Counted from the stretch's first letter, positions 27,523 to 35,875 are shown. The stretch: 64,000 nt of DNA from an uncultured Acidaminococcus sp. (GCA_900554515.1 USHN01000006.1:1-64000), one strand, 5' to 3'. A program made the numbers and translations. The notes: generated by a model from the sequence alone, not told the origin.

Positions 27523-28314
27523 ATGAGCATATACACATTGGGTATTGATGTAGGATCAACGGCTTCTAAATGCGTTATTTTAAAAGATGGGAAGGATATT
27601 GTTGCTAAGTCCCTGGTGGATGTAGGTACGGGAACCAGCGGCCCTGCCCGCTCTATTGAAGAAGTGCTGAAAAACGCACAGATGAAGCGGGAAGAGATGG
27701 ATTTTACCTTGGCGACTGGGTATGGCCGTAATTCCCTGGAGGGGATTGCGGAAAAACAGATGAGTGAGCTATCCTGTCACGCCATGGGTGCCAGCTTTAT
27801 TTGGCCCAAGGTACATACGGTCATTGATATTGGCGGCCAGGATGTGAAGGTAATTCATGTGGAAAATGGGACAATGACCAATTTTCAGATGAATGATAAA
27901 TGCGCTGCCGGGACAGGGCGTTTCCTGGATGTTATGGCGAGCATTCTGGAAGTCAAGGTACAGGATCTGGCACGGCTGGGCGGGCTGTCCCAAAAACGGG
28001 TTTCCATCAGTTCTACGTGTACCGTTTTTGCAGAAAGTGAAGTTATCAGCCAGCTGTCCCAAGGTGTCAGCAAAGAAGATATTATCGCCGGCGTGCACCG
28101 TTCCGTTGCCAGCCGCGTTATTGGACTGGCACACCGGGTAGGTGTGGTGCCGGATGTGGTTATGACAGGCGGCGTGGCCCAAAACTATGGCGTGCGGGAG
28201 GCGTTGGAAGAAGGCCTGGGCGTCAAGATTCTTACGTCGCCACTGGCACAATATAATGGGGCATTAGGGGCGGCACTCTATGCGTATCGGCAAGCATTGA
28301 AAAAGAAAAATTAA
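27523..28314 (+). CDS. hgdC: 2-hydroxyglutaryl-CoA dehydratase activator (component A)
   Basis: ATP-dependent 'archerase' that injects one electron at low potential into (R)-2-hydroxyglutaryl-CoA dehydratase, the key radical step of glutamate fermentation. The 263-residue ASKHA-fold protein closely resembles the Acidaminococcus fermentans enzyme as I remember it: YTLGIDVGSTASKC at the start, the cluster ligands Cys127 (NDKCAAGTGRF) and Cys166 (SSTCTVFAESEV) that share one [4Fe-4S] between two subunits, and GGVAQNYGVR near the end. In A. fermentans hgdC is followed by hgdA and hgdB; here it is followed by ptsH, so the dehydratase genes are elsewhere or a different dehydratase is served. It has its own promoter and a strong ribosome-binding site. 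Confidence 0.92.
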   Translation: MSIYTLGIDVGSTASKCVILKDGKDIVAKSLVDVGTGTSGPARSIEEVLKNAQMKREEMDFTLATGYGRNSLEGIAEKQMSELSCHAMGASFIWPKVHTVIDIGGQDVKVIHVENGTMTNFQMNDKCAAGTGRFLDVMASILEVKVQDLARLGGLSQKRVSISSTCTVFAESEVISQLSQGVSKEDIIAGVHRSVASRVIGLAHRVGVVPDVVMTGGVAQNYGVREALEEGLGVKILTSPLAQYNGALGAALYAYRQALKKKN

Positions 28315-28328
28315 AGCGCCAGGTTCTA

Positions 28329-28337
28329 TGGTATAAT
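28329..28337 (+). promoter_or_regulatory. Extended -10 promoter before ptsH
   Basis: TGGTATAAT at 28329-28337, 60 bases before the ptsH start; no clear -35. It lets ptsH-ptsI be expressed apart from hgdC. Confidence 0.6.
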
Positions 28338-28396
28338 AAAACAAGCGGAATCGTTGTTCTAAACAAGGATAAGTTGTACAAAGGAGGATACGAGAT

Positions 28397-28654
28397 ATGA
28401 TTCGCTTGTCATATACCATTCAAGATCCACAGGGTATCCATGCACGGCCGGCCGGCGCTTTGGTGAAAACGGCAGCCCAGTTTAAATCTGCCTGCAAGGT
28501 GGAAGGCAATGGGAAAACAGGGGATTTGAAACGGATTTTCACGGTAATGGCTATGGGGATTAAGGCTGGCATGGAGATTATCGTGACAGTGGAAGGCCCG
28601 GACGAAAAAGAAGCAGCAACTGCTATAGAAGCGTTCCTGAAAGAAAATCTGTAA
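28397..28654 (+). CDS. ptsH: HPr-like phosphocarrier protein, regulatory serine absent
   Basis: Small carrier of the phosphotransferase system that accepts phosphate from enzyme I on histidine. In 85 residues it has the active site GIHARPAG with His15. In Firmicutes HPr is also phosphorylated by HPr kinase on Ser46 within a KSI motif; here the aligned residues are K45-R46-I47, so the regulatory serine is replaced by Arg. This carrier could serve in phosphotransfer but not in Ser46-P/CcpA signalling. It is followed after 9 bases by ptsI. No sugar-specific permease (EII) gene is nearby, so it may belong to a regulatory or partial PTS. Confidence 0.9.
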   Translation: MIRLSYTIQDPQGIHARPAGALVKTAAQFKSACKVEGNGKTGDLKRIFTVMAMGIKAGMEIIVTVEGPDEKEAATAIEAFLKENL

Positions 28655-28663
28655 GGAGGCCCT

Positions 28664-30295
28664 ATGGATCTGGTAAAGGGTAAAGGAGCTTCTGCCGGTA
28701 TTGCAGTGGGCCCGATCCTGGTCAAACCAGCAGAACAGAAAACTGCCGAAAAAAGGACTGCACTTTCACCCCAGCAAGAACTGGAACGGTTTTATACGGC
28801 GCAACAGGATGTAGTGGCGCTATTGGAGACGCTGAAGGAAAAGGCCCTGGCAGAAGCTGGAGAAGAAGCGGCAGCAATTTTTGATGTACACCAGTTGATG
28901 GTGCAGGATCCGGACCTGACCGAACAAATTGCAGGCCTTATTACAGGAGATTCCCTGCTGCCAGCGGAAGAAGCTGTACAACAGGCAGGCGAAAGCTTTG
29001 CCGCTATGCTGGAGAGCATGGATGATGCCTATATGCAGGCCCGCGGCACGGATGTACGGGATATCTGCGGGCAATTGGAACAAGCCTTGCGGCAGCACCA
29101 GGGAAACTGGTGGGATCAGCTCACGAGGCCTTCTATTATCTGTGCAGAAGATCTTACCCCCAGCGAAACTTTGCAGCTGAATAAAGAAAACGTCCTGGGA
29201 TTTGTAACCAGTGGCGGCAGTGGCAATTCTCATACGGCGATTCTGGCCCGGACAATGAAAATTCCGGCTATCGTCAATACGGGATTGCCTCTTTCTGCTA
29301 CGTGGAATGGGAAACTGGGCGCTTTGGATGGCGAAACGGGCAGTTTTTATTTGGAACCGGACCAGGACACCTTATTGCAGCTAAAAGAAAAGGAAAGCCG
29401 AATCCGTGCCCAGCAGGACGCATTGGAGATTTACCGGGGACGGGCCACAGTAACCGCCCAGGGACGGCAGATTGCCTTATATGGAAATATTGGGCAGCCA
29501 GAAGATATTGACGCTGTGCTTGCTAATGACGGGGAAGGCGTAGGCCTTTTCCGCAGCGAGTTCCTGTACTTGGGAAGGGACCAATATCCTACGGAAGAAG
29601 AATTATTTCAAGCCTATGCTGCAGCTGCCCGCTCACTAAAAGGAAGAAAGCTGATTATCCGTACGCTGGATATTGGAGCCGATAAGAAAGTTGATTACTT
29701 TCATTTGCCCGAGGAGGAAAATCCGGCGCTGGGCTTTCGGGCGATCCGCATCTGCCTGAAACGGCCAGAGATTTTTTATACGCAGCTGCGGGCGATTTTG
29801 CGGGCCAGCGCTTTCGGCAATATGGGGATTATGTTTCCTATGATTACTTCCGTGGAGGAAGTGCGGGCTGCCAAGGAACTATTGGAAGCCACCCGGATTA
29901 AATTGCAGCAGGAAGGGATTCCTTATAATTCGGAAATGGAAGTGGGAATTATGGTGGAAACCCCGGCGGCAGCGCTTATTTCTGATGATCTGGCCCAGGA
30001 AGTGGACTTCTTTAGTATTGGAACCAACGACTTGCTGCAATATACCTTGGCAGTGGATCGGCAGAATGCTACACTGGAAGAAATAGCCAATCCAGGGCAT
30101 AAGGCCATCTTGCGGCTCATTCAGCTGACCATCCAAAACGGTCATAAATATGGCTGCTGGGTAGGCATCTGCGGGGAGTCCGCAGCGGATCCGGATCTCA
30201 TTCCCTATTTTTTATCCATGGGAGTGGACGAGTTGAGCATGTCCCCAGGAAAAATTTTGCCCAGTCGGAAACTGATCAGCACATTGCCAGGGTGA
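28664..30295 (+). CDS. ptsI: PTS enzyme I (PEP-protein phosphotransferase)
   Basis: Transfers phosphate from phosphoenolpyruvate to HPr. The 543 residues are slightly short of the usual 570 but contain all parts: the swivelling domain with His190 in GGSGNSHTAILAR, GVGLFRSEFLYL and DIGADKKVDYF near 290-335, and the PEP-binding barrel with FSIGTNDLLQYTLAVDR and the catalytic cysteine in CGESAADPDLI. The usual motif is CGEMA; Ser and Ala substitutions leave the cysteine. The gene is coupled to ptsH and followed by a kinase-like gene 10 bases downstream. Confidence 0.93.
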   Translation: MDLVKGKGASAGIAVGPILVKPAEQKTAEKRTALSPQQELERFYTAQQDVVALLETLKEKALAEAGEEAAAIFDVHQLMVQDPDLTEQIAGLITGDSLLPAEEAVQQAGESFAAMLESMDDAYMQARGTDVRDICGQLEQALRQHQGNWWDQLTRPSIICAEDLTPSETLQLNKENVLGFVTSGGSGNSHTAILARTMKIPAIVNTGLPLSATWNGKLGALDGETGSFYLEPDQDTLLQLKEKESRIRAQQDALEIYRGRATVTAQGRQIALYGNIGQPEDIDAVLANDGEGVGLFRSEFLYLGRDQYPTEEELFQAYAAAARSLKGRKLIIRTLDIGADKKVDYFHLPEEENPALGFRAIRICLKRPEIFYTQLRAILRASAFGNMGIMFPMITSVEEVRAAKELLEATRIKLQQEGIPYNSEMEVGIMVETPAAALISDDLAQEVDFFSIGTNDLLQYTLAVDRQNATLEEIANPGHKAILRLIQLTIQNGHKYGCWVGICGESAADPDLIPYFLSMGVDELSMSPGKILPSRKLISTLPG

Positions 30296-30304
30296 AAAAA
30301 GTCT

Positions 30305-31036
30305 ATGATCAATGCAGAATTAAAAAAAGCAGTAGACGCATGTATTGCGGAAAATCCGGATAAGCGGGTATTATCCTTGTCCTATCAGCAGCAAACCTAT
30401 TTTATTAAACGGCGTATGGGCAACCACAGGAATGCTTTTGCCAAAAGCAGTGTGGATGCGGCCTTTTGGTGTGAAATCGTAAAAATTTCCACGGTAAACC
30501 AATACTTTCCCCTGGCACCGGAAATTATACTGCTGGCGGACGATTATTTTGTCATGAAGGCAGTGGGAAAGACTTTGCAGGGTGTAGCCAAGGAAGCGCC
30601 TTGGGCTGATTGTCGTGAAAAAGCTTTTGCCAAGGCCGGAATGGCACTGGCACAGCTTCATACGGAGGGGCTTCACCATGGACGTCCGGCACTGCGGGAT
30701 ATTGCCTACGACAAAGAGGCGGACAAGATTACGTTTTTGGACTGGGAAAATGAAAAACGGTTTATTAAGGCGGATCCCCGGGTACTGGATTTGATTTTAT
30801 TTATCCACAGCTGTTTTCGGGAAGCATGGAAGGAACAAACACTTCTGGATGCAGCGATGCAAAGTTATTTGAAGTCGGCTGTAGGACAGGAGATTTTTCG
30901 CCTGGCTCGGCAGCTGCTGCAGCGCTATGCCACAGCCTTTGCTTTGTGTGCCAAGCTGCGCGTTTTTCACTGGAAAGATGTGGATAGCCTGGATGATACC
31001 CGAAAGTATATCCTATCGCTCCGGGAGGATGCGTGA
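30305..31036 (+). CDS. Kinase-fold protein (RIO/Bud32/LPS-kinase-like)
   Basis: A 243-residue soluble protein with the pattern of small eukaryotic-type kinases: an N-terminal lysine in YFIKRR (near 33), a catalytic-loop-like HGRPALRDIAYD (near 125-136) and a following metal-binding DWEN (near 145), the equivalent of DFG. Short members of this group include RIO kinases, Bud32 and lipopolysaccharide-core kinases. No membrane segment is present. It lies between ptsI and trmK and overlaps trmK, so it is part of one message, yet neither neighbour reveals the substrate. Confidence 0.55.
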   Translation: MINAELKKAVDACIAENPDKRVLSLSYQQQTYFIKRRMGNHRNAFAKSSVDAAFWCEIVKISTVNQYFPLAPEIILLADDYFVMKAVGKTLQGVAKEAPWADCREKAFAKAGMALAQLHTEGLHHGRPALRDIAYDKEADKITFLDWENEKRFIKADPRVLDLILFIHSCFREAWKEQTLLDAAMQSYLKSAVGQEIFRLARQLLQRYATAFALCAKLRVFHWKDVDSLDDTRKYILSLREDA

Positions 31037-31734
31037 TGCATATCGGTTCTCGGCTTAAGATGGTGGCGGCGCTGTGCCCAGCCTGTACTACGCTGGCAGA
31101 TATCGGGACGGATCACGCCTATCTCCCAGTATTTCTTGTGCAAGCGGGTAAAATACAAAAAGCCATTGCAGGGGATATCGTGCCCGGGCCCTGTGAAGCG
31201 GCACGAAGAACGATAAAATCCTATCGTTTGGAACAGCAAATCACCGTGCGGCAGGGCAGCGGACTTACGATCTTGCAGCCTGGCGAGGCAGAGGTTATTG
31301 TCATGGCGGGGATGGGGGCCGGGACCATGCGGGATATCCTTGCTGCATCCCCGGAAATCTGGCAAGATGCATCCTGCCGGCATTTGATTTTGCAGCCGCA
31401 GAATGAGAGCGAGAAACTGCGGCATTGGGCAGAAGATAATGGCTGGGAAATCTGTCGGGAAGAATTGGCAGCAGAATCCGGCCGCTTGTATGAGATCTTG
31501 CACCTGTGTCCGCATCCAGGGTGGAAATATCCATCCCCCTGTTATACGGTAGGAGCGGATCTAGTGGAGCGGCAGCACCCGCTTTTAGGGCGATTGTTAC
31601 AAGAACATATCCAAAAAATAAAAAGACAGCTGCGGGGCATGGAAAAAAGTGAAGAGGCCCGGCAGTCCCTTTCTTATGAAAAAGCGTGTGCGCAATTAAA
31701 ACAATGGGAGGCTTTACAGGATGGCAGAACATAA
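31036..31734 (+). CDS. trmK: tRNA (adenine22-N1)-methyltransferase
   Basis: SAM-dependent methylation of A22 in tRNA, a Gram-positive-type modification. Motif I is LADIGTDHAYLPVFLV (near 21), with VIVMAGMGAGTM near 85 and LILQPQNESEKLRHW near 114, all TrmK signatures. ATG 31036 is preferred to GTG 31033 because its distance from GGGAGG is better; the two differ by one residue. The gene overlaps both neighbours, the usual trmK-nif3 pairing. Confidence 0.93.
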   Translation: MHIGSRLKMVAALCPACTTLADIGTDHAYLPVFLVQAGKIQKAIAGDIVPGPCEAARRTIKSYRLEQQITVRQGSGLTILQPGEAEVIVMAGMGAGTMRDILAASPEIWQDASCRHLILQPQNESEKLRHWAEDNGWEICREELAAESGRLYEILHLCPHPGWKYPSPCYTVGADLVERQHPLLGRLLQEHIQKIKRQLRGMEKSEEARQSLSYEKACAQLKQWEALQDGRT

Positions 31735-32572
31735 ACATTCTAAAAAAGAAGAACTGGCAGTGGACGCCCATGAGGGCAAAGAAACGACCATTGAAGACCT
31801 GTGTATATTTATGGACAAGGTAGCTCCGGTGCGCTATGCAGAAGAATGGGATAATCCCGGTCTTCTGCTGGGATACCTGAGCGCCCATGTGCATAAAATT
31901 ATGGTGGCGCTGGATCTGATGCCGGAAGTGGCAGAACAGGCCATTGCGCAGGAATGTGATTTGATCGTGACCCATCATCCATTTTATTTTCATTTGCCAA
32001 AAACGTTGGCGGTAACGGATACTAAAATGGATATTTTATATGAATTGGTAAAACACGGGATTGCTGTCTATGCGGCGCATACCAATCTGGACGCAGCTAA
32101 GGGCGGCGTGAATGATGTGCTGTGCGACAAGCTGGGACTGCATGACGTAGAAGAGATTCCTCGTACCAGCTGCCCGGAACAGGGACTTGCCCGCATCGGA
32201 GTGCTGGATGCGCCCATGAAGCTGAAAGCCTTTGCCAAAAAAGTACGGGATACACTGGGTGCTGCGCATTTAACCTATGCCGGCGGAGAAGAACCAGTGT
32301 ATCGTGTTGCCGTTATTGGCGGCAGCGGAGCTGATTTTATGGAAGACGCTTTGGCTAGAGGAGCGGATACTATCGTTACCGGGGACGTAAAATACCATGT
32401 AGCACAAAAAGCTGTCAACCTGGGCCTGAATGTAGTGGATGGTACCCATCAGCTGACAGAACTTCCCGTAGTGGAACATTTGGAAGCTGTACTGAATCAG
32501 TGGGCAAAAGAAGACGGCCGGCATTTTACCGTGGTGCGGGCGGAAGAAGAACGGATTCTTCAAACGGTATAA
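31721..32572 (+). CDS. Nif3-like dinuclear metal centre protein
   Basis: Member of the YqfO/Nif3 (DUF34) family, often annotated as GTP cyclohydrolase 1 type 2. The 283 residues include EEWDNPGLLLG (near 42), the metal ligands in VTHHPFYFH (near 85) and AHTNLDAAKGGVND (near 113), and GDVKYHVAQKA near 221. The first 25 residues are a charged extension not seen in most homologues. It overlaps trmK by 14 bases; the two genes are adjacent in many Firmicutes. The true biochemical role is unsettled. Confidence 0.9.
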   Translation: MAEHKHSKKEELAVDAHEGKETTIEDLCIFMDKVAPVRYAEEWDNPGLLLGYLSAHVHKIMVALDLMPEVAEQAIAQECDLIVTHHPFYFHLPKTLAVTDTKMDILYELVKHGIAVYAAHTNLDAAKGGVNDVLCDKLGLHDVEEIPRTSCPEQGLARIGVLDAPMKLKAFAKKVRDTLGAAHLTYAGGEEPVYRVAVIGGSGADFMEDALARGADTIVTGDVKYHVAQKAVNLGLNVVDGTHQLTELPVVEHLEAVLNQWAKEDGRHFTVVRAEEERILQTV

Positions 32573-32584
32573 AGGAGCGTTAGG

Positions 32585-33508
32585 ATGATCAAGGATCTGC
32601 AGCTAGGAAATTCCATGGAACAGCCCTGCCTGGTTCGACTCCAGAAAGTGGGCACCTCTTCCAATGGCAAACCCTATGCCAAGGGCCTTTTGGAAGATAA
32701 CAGCGGTTCCATTCCCTTTATCTGTTTTGAGAAAGGACCCATCGGACGCCTGCGGAACCTGGAACAACCGGCACCGTATCTTATCGGAGGCAAAGTAGAG
32801 CTTAATAAATATTCTACGACCATGGCTTACCAGGTGGTGGTGCAAAAATTAACCGGGGTAGGCCCAGAGGATGATCTATCCATCCTGCTTCCCAGCAGCA
32901 GTGTGGATTTGGGCGCCTGTGAAGAATTGTTTCACACGTTTGTGGGGCGCGTTCAGGATGAGGGCTTGCGAAAATTGCTGCAGGCGATCTTTTCCGGTCG
33001 GACCTATCAGCTGTTTTTGCGAAATCCGGCGGGGATGCGGCTGCACCACGCTTATGTGGGCGGCATGCTGCACCACACTGTGAGTGTGACGAAATTGGCT
33101 GTTGCCATGGGCAGCGCCGTAGGCGGCGTGGATCAGGACCTGCTCATTGCCGGGGCCCTGCTGCATGATATCGGCAAGCTCTGGGAGATTTCCGGGGATT
33201 TAGGCTTTCCCTATACCACGGAAGGGCGCTTTTTAGGACATATTGCCATTGGCGCTATGCTGGTGGATCGTACCTCTCGGCATATTCCGGAACTGACGAT
33301 TCCTAAACGGCAGCAGCTGCTTCATATTTTGCTGTCCCACCATGGGGAGCATGAAAAAGGGTCCCCTGTCGTTTGTACCACAAAAGAAGCCTTTTTGGTG
33401 CATTATGCGGACGAAGTGGATTCTATCATGAATCAGTTCCAGGAGAAACAGACAAAAAATCACTGGGAATACGACAAAATGTTACAGCGCTTTTTGTACA
33501 ATGCTTGA
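32585..33508 (+). CDS. 3'-5' exoribonuclease YhaM-like (OB fold plus HD domain)
   Basis: A 307-residue protein with an N-terminal OB-fold nucleic-acid-binding region (about 1-90) and a C-terminal HD phosphohydrolase domain: HHAYVGGMLHHTVSV, then the HD pair in LLHDIGKLWE (near 193-202) and LLSHHGEHEKGSPV near 252. This matches YhaM/CBF1 exoribonucleases. It is the last gene of the hgdC-ptsHI-trmK run; the promoter of rnpB lies across its stop codon. Confidence 0.88.
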   Translation: MIKDLQLGNSMEQPCLVRLQKVGTSSNGKPYAKGLLEDNSGSIPFICFEKGPIGRLRNLEQPAPYLIGGKVELNKYSTTMAYQVVVQKLTGVGPEDDLSILLPSSSVDLGACEELFHTFVGRVQDEGLRKLLQAIFSGRTYQLFLRNPAGMRLHHAYVGGMLHHTVSVTKLAVAMGSAVGGVDQDLLIAGALLHDIGKLWEISGDLGFPYTTEGRFLGHIAIGAMLVDRTSRHIPELTIPKRQQLLHILLSHHGEHEKGSPVVCTTKEAFLVHYADEVDSIMNQFQEKQTKNHWEYDKMLQRFLYNA

Positions 33509-33534
33509 CGGGAACGGCTGGTATATGGTAATGT
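33505..33534 (+). promoter_or_regulatory. rnpB promoter
   Basis: TTGACG (33505-33510), 18 bases, extended -10 TGGTAATGT (TAATGT 33529-33534). It overlaps the stop codon of the YhaM-like gene and places transcription start at the RNA's 5' stem. Confidence 0.7.
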
Positions 33535-33541
33535 AAAAAAC

Positions 33542-33879
33542 ATGAGTGCAGAAAAACCATCGCAGCAGCCTTTCGGCTGATGAGGAAAGTCCGAGCTCCA
33601 TAGGGCAGGATGCTGGATAACGTCCAGTGAGGGTGACCTCAAGGAAAGTACCACAGAAAACAAACCGCCGCTTTTGCGGTAAGGATGAAACGGTGCGGTA
33701 AGAGCGCACCAGCGGCCGGGTGACCGGTCGGCTTGGCAAACCCCATCCGGAGCAAGACCAAATAGGGAAGGGATGAAGCGGCCCGCCAACCTTCCGGGTA
33801 GTGTCGCTGGAGCCTGGGAGCAATTCCAGGACTAGATAAATGGTGGTTCTCGACAGAACTCGGCTTACTGCGCACTCAT
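33542..33879 (+). ncRNA. rnpB: RNase P RNA (type A)
   Basis: Catalytic RNA that matures tRNA 5' ends. Its ends pair (ATGAGTGC at 33542 with GCACTCAT at 33872-33879) as stem P1. The universally conserved blocks are present in order: GAGGAAAGTCCGAGCTCC near 33582, the GGTAAGAGCGCACC region, AAACCCCATCCGGAGCAAG near 33739, and TAGATAAATGGT with ACAGAACTCGGCTTA at the 3' side. The TTTTG-rich sequence after 33880 may serve termination. Confidence 0.97.
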
Positions 33880-33924
33880 ACTTTTGTTTTGAATTCATAT
33901 TTTACTGGCAAAAAGGAGCGCAGC

Positions 33925-34866
33925 ATGAAAAAAGTTTCTTTTGTAGTGCCCGTTTTCAATGAGCAGGAAAATATGTATGAGTTCTACAGGCGCCTTACGG
34001 AAGTAATGGCGCCTTTGTCGTATGAGTACAACCTGCTTTTTATTGATGATGGTTCTACGGATCGGACGGAAGACTATATCCGGGACTTGGCAGCAAAAGA
34101 TCCCCGCGTGGAAGGGTATGTGTTTGCCCGCAATTATGGGCACCAGCTGGCGCTTACCTGCGGCTTGGATCAAGCGGATGGAGATGCAGTCATCAGTATG
34201 GACGGGGATTTACAGCATCCGCTGGAGCTTATTCCCACCTTGCTGCAAAAATGGGAAGAAGGGCATGAAATTGTCCAGACCGTACGCCTGGCAACCCAGG
34301 ATGCAGGCTGGTTTAAGAATTTTACGTCCAAGATGTATTACAAGCTGATCAATGCCCTTAGCGAAGTGCGGATTACGCCAGGAGGCAGCGATTTTCGCCT
34401 GATGGATGCTATTGCTGTGACTGCCTTGCGCCGCTACCGGGAACGGGCCCGGTTTATCCGGGGAATGGTGAATACCTTAGGCTTTCGGTCCACCACGGTG
34501 GAATTTGTAGCGCCGCCCCGTTTTGCCGGTCATTCTAAATTTAGTTTGCGAAAGATGCTGCATTTTGCCTTAGATGGGATTATGGCATTTTCCAGTGCCC
34601 CGCTGCGGCTTGCTACTTATGTAGGGATCCTCAGCGGGCTTGGCAGCATTTTACTGCTGTTTCATGTAGCCTATGTGAAATTTATCATCCAGGATGCTGT
34701 GCCTGGGTGGACTACATTGGCCGCCGCACAGTTCTTTTTGGGCGGCGTGGAACTCATTGGGATTGGGATCCTGGGTGAGTATATAGGGCAGATTTTCAAC
34801 GAGGTAAAACACCGGCCGTTGTATCTTGTTCGTGAACATATCGTGAAAACAAAGGTGGATAAATAG
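33925..34866 (+). CDS. Family 2 glycosyltransferase (GtrB/ArnC/DPM1-like)
   Basis: Transfers a sugar from a nucleotide donor to a polyprenyl phosphate at the membrane, the first step of several surface-glycan decorations. The GT-A domain starts VSFVVPVFNEQEN, with DDGSTDRT (near 43) and the DxD-type MDGDLQHP (near 92); two C-terminal membrane helices lie at about 223-250 and 258-285. ATG 33925, behind AAAAGGAGCG, is chosen over 33889 inside the rnpB trailer. It gives 313 residues, the family length. No flippase or acceptor transferase gene is adjacent. Confidence 0.9.
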   Translation: MKKVSFVVPVFNEQENMYEFYRRLTEVMAPLSYEYNLLFIDDGSTDRTEDYIRDLAAKDPRVEGYVFARNYGHQLALTCGLDQADGDAVISMDGDLQHPLELIPTLLQKWEEGHEIVQTVRLATQDAGWFKNFTSKMYYKLINALSEVRITPGGSDFRLMDAIAVTALRRYRERARFIRGMVNTLGFRSTTVEFVAPPRFAGHSKFSLRKMLHFALDGIMAFSSAPLRLATYVGILSGLGSILLLFHVAYVKFIIQDAVPGWTTLAAAQFFLGGVELIGIGILGEYIGQIFNEVKHRPLYLVREHIVKTKVDK

Positions 34867-34892
34867 ACAGAAAACCACAAATTTGTTATAAT
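34864..34892 (+). promoter_or_regulatory. Promoter of the riboswitch-NlpC/P60 unit
   Basis: TAGACA (34864-34869), 17 bases, TATAAT (34887-34892); the -35 overlaps the previous stop codon. Confidence 0.75.
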
Positions 34893-34917
34893 AAAACAGT
34901 ATTTTGAAACATCAGGA

Positions 34918-35034
34918 TAAAAACCGAATCACCGTGGAGCGGTGAACGGGGGAACCAACGTTGGGGTTAATTTCTTAGGAATAGGGCATCTCGACCCGCA
35001 CCCGGCAGCTAACCTCGTAGGGCAATCGAGAGGA
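34918..35034 (+). ncRNA. ydaO/yuaA c-di-AMP riboswitch
   Basis: Leader RNA with the ydaO consensus: ACCGAATCACCGTGGAGCGG, then GGGGGAACCAACGTTGGGGTTAA split over two helices, AGGGCATCTCGACC, and the strongly conserved GGCAGCTAACCTCGTAGG before TCGAGAGG, which closes against ATCTCGA. Known members bind cyclic di-AMP and turn genes off when it is high, mainly cell-wall hydrolases and potassium transporters. Here the regulated gene is the NlpC/P60 hydrolase that starts directly after the closing helix, so translation-start access could be the control point. Confidence 0.9.
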
Positions 35035-35035
35035 T

Positions 35036-35755
35036 GTGTTTATTATTAGCAGAAGGATACTCATGGGTGCTGTGCTCAGTGCGGCGCTGACCGTTTTGTT
35101 GCCATTGCAGCATGGGCTGGCCAGCTACAAACAAGGTCAGTCCGGACCGGAAGTGGCTGCGATTCAGGAACAACTGATGATGGAAGGATATGATATCGGG
35201 ATTCCTGACGGTGTGTATGGAGCCCGTACAGTGGCTGCTGTAAAAAAATACCAGAAAGCCCTGGGAGTAACACCCGATGGGGTGATAGGGGACTTCACCT
35301 ACAAGAAACTGATGGGTAAGAAAATGCCCACCCACAAAAATGTGCGGGGCAATAACTGGAATTATGGCAGTACCTATGGCAATGGCAGTGCTGCGGCACG
35401 GCGGCTGATCAGCATTGCCTATGATTATGTGGGCGTTCCTTACGTATTTGGCGGTTCCACGCCTTGGGGCTTTGACTGCTCCGGGTATACCCAATATGTA
35501 TTCCGGCAGATGGGGATTGAAATCCCCCGAACAGCGGATGTACAATATTACAGCTATCCCAAAGTGTCCAGTGGAAATTTGCAGCCCGGTGACCTGGTCT
35601 TTTTTGAGACCTATGAACCAGGACCCAGTCACGTGGGGATTTACATCGGCAATGGGCAGATGCTCCAAGCGGGGAGCAGTACAGGCGTGACCGTGTCCAA
35701 TGTGTTTACAGGATATTTTGGTGCCCGGTATCTGGGGGCTGCCAGAGTCCTTTAA
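35036..35755 (+). CDS. NlpC/P60 peptidoglycan endopeptidase with PG-binding domain
   Basis: Exported hydrolase that cuts peptide stems of peptidoglycan. A signal peptide (about 1-30, with SRR before the hydrophobic core) is followed by a peptidoglycan-binding type-1 domain (35-92, SGPEVAAIQEQL and DGVYGARTVAAVKKYQ). The NlpC/P60 catalytic domain (about 120-239) has Cys148 in GFDCSGYTQYVF and His199 in PSHVGIYIGNG. GTG 35036 gives a charged signal-peptide start; ATG 35063 has a better-spaced AGAAGGA but would lack positive charge, so the start is uncertain. Expression is under the c-di-AMP riboswitch. Confidence 0.92.
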   Translation: MFIISRRILMGAVLSAALTVLLPLQHGLASYKQGQSGPEVAAIQEQLMMEGYDIGIPDGVYGARTVAAVKKYQKALGVTPDGVIGDFTYKKLMGKKMPTHKNVRGNNWNYGSTYGNGSAAARRLISIAYDYVGVPYVFGGSTPWGFDCSGYTQYVFRQMGIEIPRTADVQYYSYPKVSSGNLQPGDLVFFETYEPGPSHVGIYIGNGQMLQAGSSTGVTVSNVFTGYFGARYLGAARVL

Positions 35756-35761
35756 GGGGAG

Positions 35762-35808
35762 AAAAAGCGTTTGTCTTTATATGCGGAAAATAAAGGCAGA
35801 CGTTTTTT
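35762..35808 (+). terminator. Rho-independent terminator
   Basis: Long stem with three G-U pairs (35762-35779 with 35791-35808), ending in T6. Follows the NlpC/P60 gene. Confidence 0.88.
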
Positions 35809-35846
35809 CTATGAGAGGCATTTTAGTTAGGGCTTCGAAACTGTAT

Positions 35847-35875
35847 TTGCACAAATTACACTGAAGTTGTATAAT
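35847..35875 (+). promoter_or_regulatory. Promoter of the DtxR-type regulator
   Basis: TTGCAC (35847-35852), 17 bases, TATAAT (35870-35875). Confidence 0.78.

Noticed and set aside
35009..35668. 219-codon minus-strand frame over the riboswitch and NlpC/P60 gene
   Set aside because: Antisense to a gene and RNA with strong family support; no promoter or ribosome-binding site.
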